Assembly (NCBI GenBank): GCA_034406715.1
Contig: CP137866.1
Location: 1,364,001-1,428,000 of the forward strand
Source: Rhodotorula mucilaginosa
Lineage: Eukaryota; Basidiomycota; Microbotryomycetes; Sporidiobolales; Sporidiobolaceae
Reading direction: 5' to 3'
DNA: 64,000 bases
The notes below the pieces were generated by a model. The model was not told where the DNA came from. It searched no databases and saw only the letters and a list, made by a program, of their open reading frames with translations. Shown here piece by piece: positions 56,699-64,000 of the stretch (the first letter of the stretch is position 1; the number at the start of each line of letters is the position of its first letter). The position numbers were made by a program, and so were the translations under genes.

Positions 56699-58636
56699 CT
56701 ACGATGACCCGTACATGTCATTAAGCAACCGATAGAGCAGCGAAGAGGGGTGTCCGCCACTGCCAGTCCCGTGAAATTCAAGGTCAGCCATCGTGCGCGG
56801 ATTTCAAAAGCCGCCGAAGAAAGGAGAAGAGAGCAACGCACAGGTTGGAGATGTAGAGGCTGACGAGGTCGGCCGGGACAACGTCATAGTACGGATTCAG
56901 GATCTCGGTCTCTTCTTGCTCCTCTGCCTCGTCCTCGTCCTCGTCGTCTTCGGAACCCAAGGGTGGCATCGCGCCCATCAAGCTCGACGAGGCCCGAACG
57001 CACTCCTCCGTCGAAGGCAACACCTCCTCCGGACTCCCCAAGTCCCTCATCCCCCAATCTGCCGCCTCTCCCCAATAAATCGGCGAAAACTTGAACATGC
57101 CCCCGACCGCCACGACGGGGACGCGCATCCGGTTCGCGGCGAGGCAGAGCGGCAAAGAACCCGCGATCGAGAGGAGGGCCCCGTCGGCGAGGATGACGTG
57201 TGGACCGACGAGGACTTTGGAACAGCGCGGGAGGAGGGCAAAGATGTTGGAATCGGGGATGAGGATCGTCGCGATCCCGGCGGACGAGTACGCCATGGCG
57301 GCTTTTTGACCCGAGAAGCTGCGCGCCAGGCGGAGGGGGAGGGGGTCGTTTTGTCAGAGTGGCTGTACGGATGTCAAAGACGGATAAGTGACTCACGAGG
57401 GAGCCGTTTCGGCGCAGATGACGGTAAACTTTCGCTTCCTTGCCGCATTCTTCAGGAACGCCTCGACCGTCTTCGAGTGCCCGATCGTCATGATGAATTC
57501 CCTGCGGACGATCATTCTCTGGGTCAGTATGCCCTTGCAAGATGGGTGAGAGGCCTCGTGCGCGTACCCGGAATGGATGTGCTCGATCGCTTGTTCGCCG
57601 ACGCTTCGGTACGTCGTCTCGACCTCGTCCATCAACTCGGCGATCGCCTCGATAAAGACGGGCTTCAAGCTGAAACTCCGTCTCGAAAAGTCGTCCTCTT
57701 CGGGAGTGTTGGCCGCAGCGTTGTCGTCGTTAAAGCTGGCGAAGTTGCGGTCCGCGGCGTTTGCGAACGGGTTTGGGCGTTGCAGGATCTGGGACGATTC
57801 GGGAGACTGAATCGGAGAGGGGGCGGCCGAACTAGCGGGAGAACCCATCCCGGGTGTTGCTGTTCCTCCTCCTCCGACTCCCCCGAAAGCCGAGAGGGCC
57901 GATCTGGACGCTCCCTCGGTCGCGTTCGAGTGCCCGAGGAGGTTGAAAATGCTCCCGAGCGGTCCGTCCGTCGTCCGACCGAGGATGTCTCCGCTCTCGC
58001 GCCGTTCGGGGAAGAAAGAACTCGTGGCGCGACTCAGGGCGGGAGTTGGGGCGGCGCCGGCCGTGTGGGACGCGGAATCCGAGGGGCTGTTGGGAGAGGA
58101 GGAGGGACCGGCGCCGCCGTTGCCTCCCGTGTTGTCGGTGTCGTCGAGGTGGTTCGAGAGGGCGGTTTGGTACTCTTCTCGGATGAGCATGCAGATCCTT
58201 CGCGTCAAGTTGGTCACCACGAGCTCTGCGGGTCGGCCCTGTCAGTTTCGAGCGAGAATCGGGTGAGAGAAAGGAAGCGCGCACCTTTGGGACCCGCTTC
58301 CTGCAAGAGCCTGCCTACTTCCTCGAGGTGGTCTACGAGCTGTTGGAAGGACGAGAACTTGGCCCCTGCGACGACATCCCTCAACAGGCGGACGACCTCG
58401 AGTGCGACTTCGCGCGAACCGATCAATTGCCTGCTGTCCAAGGGTCAGCGGGCCGCGCTTGGCGGGCGAAAGCAGAGGCGGATCGATGCTGCTGACCTTC
58501 TTCTGAGGCGCGTGGCGAGTGCGTCGATGCGCTTGTGGACGTTGGGCTTGGAGACGGATTCGGTCGAGAGTGCCTGCAGCAACGGCGGGTCAGTCGGTTA
58601 CGATGGCGGGCTACGCGAGTGCATAGAGCTCACCAT
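56699..58636 (-). CDS. GCD7: eIF2B beta subunit (GCD7)
   Basis: Regulatory subunit of the eIF2 nucleotide exchange factor, part of the sensor of eIF2 phosphorylation. Seven exons on minus: 58636-58634, 58573-58497, 58433-58285, 58225-57568, 57501-57397, 57318-56842 and 56759-56699, giving 509 residues. The helical N-terminal domain has VEVVRLL-like [13 protein letters not shown] and [17 protein letters not shown] disordered Ser/Gly/Pro insert of about 110 residues follows. The Rossmann-like domain has [63 protein letters not shown] and [18 protein letters not shown]. All match the family. The first exon carries only the start codon, followed directly by a gtgagc donor. The large insert is the main departure from the roughly 350-380-residue standard. 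Confidence 0.93.
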
Positions 58637-59306
58637 TGTCGCGATTCTCGCCCTCTACACGCGTCCCTCTCGGCGAAAGAGCAGGTTGAGCGGTGGGACG
58701 GCGGAGCCACAAAGTGTTCTCTTCGTTTTCTCATCGCTTTGGGTTTGTACGCCTCACTCGGCTCTCGATCTAGCCTGCTACAGCGCGCGTGCGTCTTGAC
58801 TCGCTGATGCCGTGTGCTCTCTTGACCGCGAGCACTGCAGCTCTGCTCCTTTCTGCGCTGACCCGCCTTGCTGCCTTTCACCGACACACCGACTGCCTAC
58901 TGCTCTTCACACATTCGGCTACATAAAGCATGCGAGCCGATGCAGTCGACCGCTGCGCTCACGAAGTAGGTTCTAAACGAGACCCGCCGCGGTCCGAGTT
59001 GGCGTATCAAGCCATGCTGCCGTTGCCGACTCTGGCGACGCGTTTTTGCTGTGTCGAGCAGCAGCAGCCGACGAGACGCCAAGTATGAAGCCGGCTAGAC
59101 CGCATCGCAACATGTCGTTATCCTCGTGGCTGTGCTTGGACGGTCTGACTCCTGTCCTCTCGCCGCGTATCGGGATGTCCGCGGAGCGTCAAAACTTGTC
59201 GATGTCCCGCGTCGCGCGTCTGGCTTCACCCCCGTATGTACATACGCACGTCGGTCTCCTTCCTGCGGCCGTGCGAAAGGCTGGGCGCTGTCCCTTGACA
59301 TTCACT
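58637..59306. other. divergent upstream region
   Basis: 670 bases between GCD7 (minus) and the unrecognised gene at 59307. The frame of the latter's first exon stays open back to about 59046, so its start could lie further left. Nothing else is evident. Confidence 0.45.
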
Positions 59307-60337
59307 ATGCGACATTTCGTCAGCTCAAACGCTGAGCGCGTTAGCATCCTTTCTGCCATCGAGAGGCACATCAAAGTCGAGAAGACAAAGGCCATGTCGG
59401 AGCCCAAGGGAGGCTGGACATTCGCGGCCGTACTAGAAGCTTTCAAGCATCAAGTTGAGCTTGACCGGGTACGCCTCGAAAGGTTGCGCTCCGTCTCCGG
59501 GCAGAGTCGGAGTGCAAACACTGACTCCGGACGGCATCTTGTCCGAGCAGTTCCTCCTCTGCAGGGCAAACTTCAAAGCTAGAGTGCCCAGGAGTATCAC
59601 TGGCCATGTTCAAATGCCAGCAGAGCAGGTAGTGCAGCTCTGTTGCCTCGGGCGCTTTGACACCCACGAGCTGAAGTAGGAGCCTCGGTTGTGCAGGTGC
59701 GCGAGGCGGAACAAGCCACCAAAGAGGAAATTGCTGCCATGTCAGTGACTGAACTCCACAAAGAGGTTAGTGAAGGGGTCAGACAGCTGTTCCCCGTTGG
59801 TCTATCTGAACCTGCGCTTTCGTTGCAGGTTGAGAGCCTGAACTTGCGCAATTTGCCCAAGGTGAGTTGGAGCAATGCAAAAGCTGCCAGGCTCCCAATG
59901 TGATTCTCAATCTTGGGAAACAGTACAAGCTAGATGTACACTACTGGTCCCTCTACGTCCCAATTGCGTTTTACGCGCCCGAAACCCCCTCAGAGGAACA
60001 GCTTGTGAGCCATTCCCGAGCCCTTTGCTTCCGCCAGGCAGTTCACAGTTGGCCAAAGGGCTGAGGAAACTCCTTGGTCCCTGCAGAATGAACTTTTGCA
60101 AGAGTTGAGCACTGAGCTGATAGAGGCGAATCGGGACCCTGTAGGACCTCACAATGACTGGAAAGTGAGTGCCCCAAGAAAAATGGCCGCAGCCGGCAGG
60201 TGAAACATACTGATTTTTGAATCCCACAGAGATATATCTCACTAGAGGCTTCCGAGAGGCTGCTCGGACTCGTCAGCTCTGCTAGTGAACGTGCAATGCA
60301 AACTAACTCACCTGCTCGGACTCGTCAGCTCTGCTAG
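59307..60337 (+). CDS. unrecognised seven-exon gene
   Basis: Seven exons join in one frame: 59307-59468, 59551-59628, 59697-59765, 59829-59861, 59924-60004, 60087-60164 and 60230-60337, giving 202 residues; all six introns are phase 0 and 63-82 nt. Segments in order: ERVSILSAIERHIKVEKTK, WTFAAVLEAFKHQVELDR, FLLCRANFKARVPRSIT, REAEQATKEEIAAMS, ESLNLRNLPK, KLDVHYWSLYVPIAFYAPE, ELLQELSTELIEANRD, and YISLEASERLLGLVSSASER. It looks like a mostly helical soluble protein. I recognise no family. The chain ends early because a 36-base repeat in the last exon shifts the frame; past the second copy another frame stays open to 60587 with protein-like composition (ERAELESLASRRKFYTD). Start codon uncertain. 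Confidence 0.55.
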
Positions 60338-60347
60338 TGAACGTGCA
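60260..60347 (+). repeat. 36-bp direct repeat in the last exon
   Basis: Two identical 36-base copies (60260-60295 and 60312-60347) are separated by 16 bases, so the period is 52 bases. Fifty-two is not a multiple of three, which changes the frame of the gene in which it lies. The spacer contains actaac, a branch-site-like hexamer. Confidence 0.85.
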
Positions 60348-61559
60348 GAGCTCGAGAGTCTCGCGAGCAGGCGCAAGTTCTACACTGATGTCGCGAACTC
60401 TGCGGTTCACCGTGTACGGCGTAAGCCTCATAAGGCCATATACCCAGGGGTGACCAGGTCGACTACTCTTAATGCGTTGCACACTACTCCACTAGTAGCC
60501 GTTCTTTCTGTCAGTAATACGAGCGTCGGCTCTATACCTCCTGCGATGGCGCGGCATTTGATCAATCTCTCGTATTCAGCGAAATGATTACACCTGTTGT
60601 AATCGCCTCTTCCTTTCTAATGCGGTGCGGAAGCGCTCGGCATCAGGGGAGGCGTCGACTGCGCGTTCTTGGGGTTCGCGACTTGCGACTCGCCTGCCTC
60701 CTGCTCCGACTCTTCATCGTCTCAAACCCCCTCCCCTGCCCGAGCCCGCCGCCATGTGAGACTCGAACATCTGACATGTCCAGACAGACATCGGTCGGGC
60801 GCGCGCCGGTCCTCGTCGTCGTCTCAGCTGACGAGCGGCGAAGGCAACTGAGGTCTCCTATTAGCCAGCACTCGCCGCCTCTGTCGCCTCAGCAGGGGCG
60901 CAAGATGACCCGCCCAACAGCGCAACAGGTCGGGTCAGGCACGTTCGCTACGCAGGCTACCTCGAGCTCTCTACTCACCGTCGACGTCGGCTGGTTGCAA
61001 CACGGCAGAATCGCCTCCTGTCGTGGCTCGCGGAGACACCCGACCGGAGACGATCTCTCGGAACGCCACCTGATGCAGGAGCTAGCGTCAGGTTGGGCGT
61101 AAGCTGACCACCAATCACCAGCAATCGACAGACCGTTGGGCTCTGCATCGCTTTTCGCAAATGCAGAGTCGGCGCACGCCGCGACCTGCTGCACAATGCT
61201 GACCAACTCATGCTTTTGCTACAAGAGCACCCAGCTGCTGCTTCTGCTCCTGCGCCGGAGGGAGGACTTCATGCTCACGCTCTTTGTGCGCCCAGCTTCG
61301 GATGAACGTCGATACTCGGTGAGACCATCCTGCGCCGGCCTTGTTTCTTCCTCGAAATTCACTTCTGATCATCCGGCTTATCGTGCCAATCTACAGTTCA
61401 AATGTCTGCATAAAGCGCAGCTCCGACACCTGCCTGGACGGCGCGTCGCGAGAGTCGCCGAGCCATCAGCATTCCGACTTAGCGATTTTTTCGTGTTCGT
61501 GACTTGCCACCAGCTGATCACTTAACTTGGAATACCATTTGCATTAGTCCAGATTGAGA
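60348..61559. other. unassigned sequence left of the retrotransposon
   Basis: About 1.2 kb. A plus-strand frame of 172 codons (60584-61102) has Arg/Ser/Gln-rich composition without recognisable motifs, and shorter frames follow. I cannot support a gene. It may include decayed remnants. Confidence 0.35.
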
Positions 61560-64000
61560 TGTTCCAAGAGGAGCGTTATGCATGTGCTCCCTCACTATAG
61601 AGTGTAGTAACAGCTCTCGTATTGAGCCGGGTATACGGTGTGTATGGCGTATACGGTTGAGCTGGTGAGGGGGGGCGTGTACGAAATGGAGTTCACCTGT
61701 ACGGTTTGCGGCACTCGAGGGCCAGTAAGGCCGTAAACCGGCCTCGCAAAGTTCGCGACAGAAGCGCTCATCGCCACTCCGCTCAACCACGCTGACCTCC
61801 GTTCCTGACACTCCCACCGGTCGAGTGGTGGAGCGGGATCATCCCGAGAGCGTCACGGTGCTTCTCGAAAAGATCCTGCGCGAGTCCCTTTGTGAGGACG
61901 TCCGCGGTCATGTCGAGTGTCGGGCAGTAGGTGATCCGGATGTCGCCGAAGGTAATCCGCTCCCGAACGAAGAGCGTGATCACCGAGAAATGCTTCGTGC
62001 GACCGTGATGAGCCGGGTTCTGGGCGATGGCGATGCAAGCGGCATTGTCCTCGAAGATCGTCGTAGCCGGCGGCTGCGCAATCCCGAGATCCTCCATGAG
62101 CTTGCGGAACGCGAGCACCTCCTTGGTCGCGTCCGAGAGGGCGATCATCTCCGACTCGGTCGTCGAAGTCGCGATGAGCGTCTGCTGCTTCGACCTCCAC
62201 GAGACGGCGCCTCCGGCCAGCTGGACGACGAAAGCACCGATCGAGCGTCGGTTTTCCTGGTCGTCTGCCCACGAGACGTCGCTGTAAACGACGAGATCGA
62301 GCGATTCCTTGCTCCGGAACCGGAGGCCGAAGTGAGCGGTTTTGCTGAGATAGCGAAAGAGCCTCTTCACGGCCGTCCAGTCCTGCTCTGTCGGCGCAGC
62401 GACTGCTTGCGCCAGCGCGCGAACAGCGGCCGCAATGTCGGGCCGGGTAAGCTGGGTTAGGTACTGCAACGCTCCCACCGCTGACTGGAACCGAGGGATG
62501 TCGCCAAAGGGCGGCGACGACGGATCCGGTCCCGACAACGACGACTTCTCCATTGGCGTAGCAGCCGAGGAGCGAATCGATCCGTTACTCAAGTAGCGAG
62601 CGATGATCGAGTCGATGTACTTCTTCTGGTGAAGCACAATCCCTTCGTCGGTGAAGACGACCTGAATCGAGAGAAAAGTCGAAACGCGACCGAGCCTCTT
62701 GAGCTTGTAGACCTTGTTGAGCAAGTCGAGCTCGAGGTCGATGGTCTCTTGCGAGTCCGCGAGGATGAGCCCGTCATCGACGTAAAGAACGACGATAACC
62801 CTCCTCCCCTCAACCGTCTTGGTGTAGAGACACGTGTCGGACTTCGCCTTTTCGAGCCCACGCTTCGTCATGAGCGTGTCGACCGCGGCGTACCACTGCC
62901 TCGGCGCCTGCTTGGTTCCGTACATCGCTCCGACGAGCTTGAGAACGTCGCCAGGAGCGGACTTGCCCGGATAGCCCGGAGGAATCTTGATGTAGACATC
63001 CTCCGTCATCTTGCCATTGAGGAACGCAGTGTCGAAGTCGAAGGATTCGATCTTGAGTCCCTCCGAAGCAGCGAGAGCGAAGAGCGCCCAAATCGTCGAC
63101 ATTCTGGCGACCGGGGCGAACGTCTCGTTGAAGTCGATCCCCGGTCGCTGCGCAAAGCCCTGCACCACCAGGCGAGCCTTGTACCGCAAGATGCGGCCGT
63201 GATTGTCGGTCTTGGTGGCGAACACCCAAGTGGTCCCGAGAGCGCGGCAACCCGGCGGAAGCTTCGAAAGCTTCAGCACGCCGTGCTGATCAAACGCCTC
63301 CCACTCGGTGTCGACTGCGTCACGCCAGTGGTCGCGGTCCTTGTGCGCCATTGCCTCGGCATACGACTTCGGCACTTCCGGCATCGCGACGCCGACCAGG
63401 AGGTCACTCTCCTCCCAAGTCTCGTCCGCCGTAGCCATCTTGTCGTCCTCGTCCAAGACTTTCGTCAACATGACGAAAACAGGCGAGTCGTGCTCGCGTG
63501 AGACACCCCCAAAGGCGGCAGTCGTGCGACGACGCGAACCCTCGATGATGTTGGACTCGCCGATTTCCTCGTACCGACCCGGGTTCCGGCCGGTCAAGTA
63601 CGGGCGGTACTCGTACCCGTCTCCCACCGGCGGAGCCGCGACGGGCTTCGGGGGCGGGACTTGCACCTCCTTCGGCGCGACTGCGGGCGATTCCTTCGCC
63701 GGCAGGTCCTCGGGGGTGAACACCTCCGCGGACATCCTTGTGAACGCGACGTGTCGGCTGACCACGACGCGACCGAGTTCCTCAACGTACACCTTGTAAT
63801 TGTAGTCGGTGTCGTACCCGACGAGAAACCCTTTGACAGCGGTATCGTCGAGTTTCGAGCGAAGCGCCTTGTCGACATGGACGAAAGCGGTCGCTCCGAA
63901 CGGCTTGAGGTGCTTGACGCTCGGCTTCTTGCCGTGCAAGATCTCGTACGGCGTCTTGCCCGGGATCCTCGGGTGCGGCATGCGGTTCGAGACGAAGGTG
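61560..64000 (-). mobile_element. Ty1/copia-type LTR retrotransposon, 3' part
   Basis: The element lies on the minus strand and runs off the right edge, so only its 3' part is seen. In element order: the end of integrase, reverse transcriptase with the YVDD box, RNase H, then a polypurine-type stretch and a candidate 3' LTR (61560-61810, about 251 bases, with TGT and ACA ends). The order integrase before reverse transcriptase is diagnostic of copia. The coding part visible (61783 to the edge) is open throughout, so this part looks whole and probably young. The 5' LTR, gag and protease would be outside the window. The LTR ends are inferred from the terminal inverted bases only, as no second LTR copy is in view. 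Confidence 0.9.

Noticed and set aside
60405-60600. Possible diverged solo LTR related to the copia element
   Set aside because: A short stretch resembles part of the candidate LTR, but matches are not colinear and no terminal TG/CA pair fits.

Overview
The window looks like nuclear DNA of a basidiomycete, most likely a red-yeast-type Pucciniomycotina (Microbotryomycetes). Three things point there: compact GC-rich genes, each cut by several introns of about 45-100 nt with ctgac/ctaac branch-like sites; very short exons; and gene families typical of these fungi. The lineage is an inference from gene style, not from a marker gene. Exon boundaries were placed by hand from splice signals, reading frame and family alignment held in memory; no search was run.

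Layout. 0.1-3 kb: two poorly resolved minus-strand hypothetical genes. 3-10.4 kb: plasma-membrane syntaxin (Sso type) with a long N-terminal extension, an NADP-type polyol dehydrogenase of the SDR family, and coronin, all on plus. 10.6-15 kb: the Hsp90 co-chaperone p23/Sba1, then two tandem paralogous Ser/Arg/Pro-rich proteins, all on minus. 15.4-19.7 kb: a divergent pair, mitochondrial protease ATP23 and polyadenylation factor FIP1. 20-24.9 kb: ER Hsp70 BiP/Kar2 and a membrane-anchored SGNH/PC-esterase-like protein. 25-28.5 kb: two members of an unrecognised three-gene family. 29.8-30.7 kb: complex III subunit QCR8. 31.6-41.8 kb: two paralogous A1 aspartic proteases flanking cohesin loader MAU2/SCC4, a small acidic protein and L-rhamnose mutarotase. 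42.1-45.6 kb: a WBP4-type U1 zinc-finger protein, a 100-residue hypothetical protein and an atypical NAD-binding SDR. 46.3-47.8 kb: the third member of the unrecognised family, on minus, in a gene-poor stretch. 49.2-58.6 kb: a giant TBC RabGAP, the AP-3 mu subunit and eIF2B beta. 59.3-60.3 kb: another unrecognised gene, of seven exons. 61.5-64 kb: the 3' part of a Ty1/copia retrotransposon running off the right edge.

Most genes are housekeeping and do not form one pathway. Secretory and endomembrane functions recur (Sso syntaxin, BiP, TBC RabGAP, AP-3 mu), probably by chance. The accessory part is the unrecognised three-gene family at 25.4-28.2 and 46.7-47.8 kb, the conserved block downstream of two of its copies, and the 59-60 kb gene. 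These are the best candidates here for undescribed biology.
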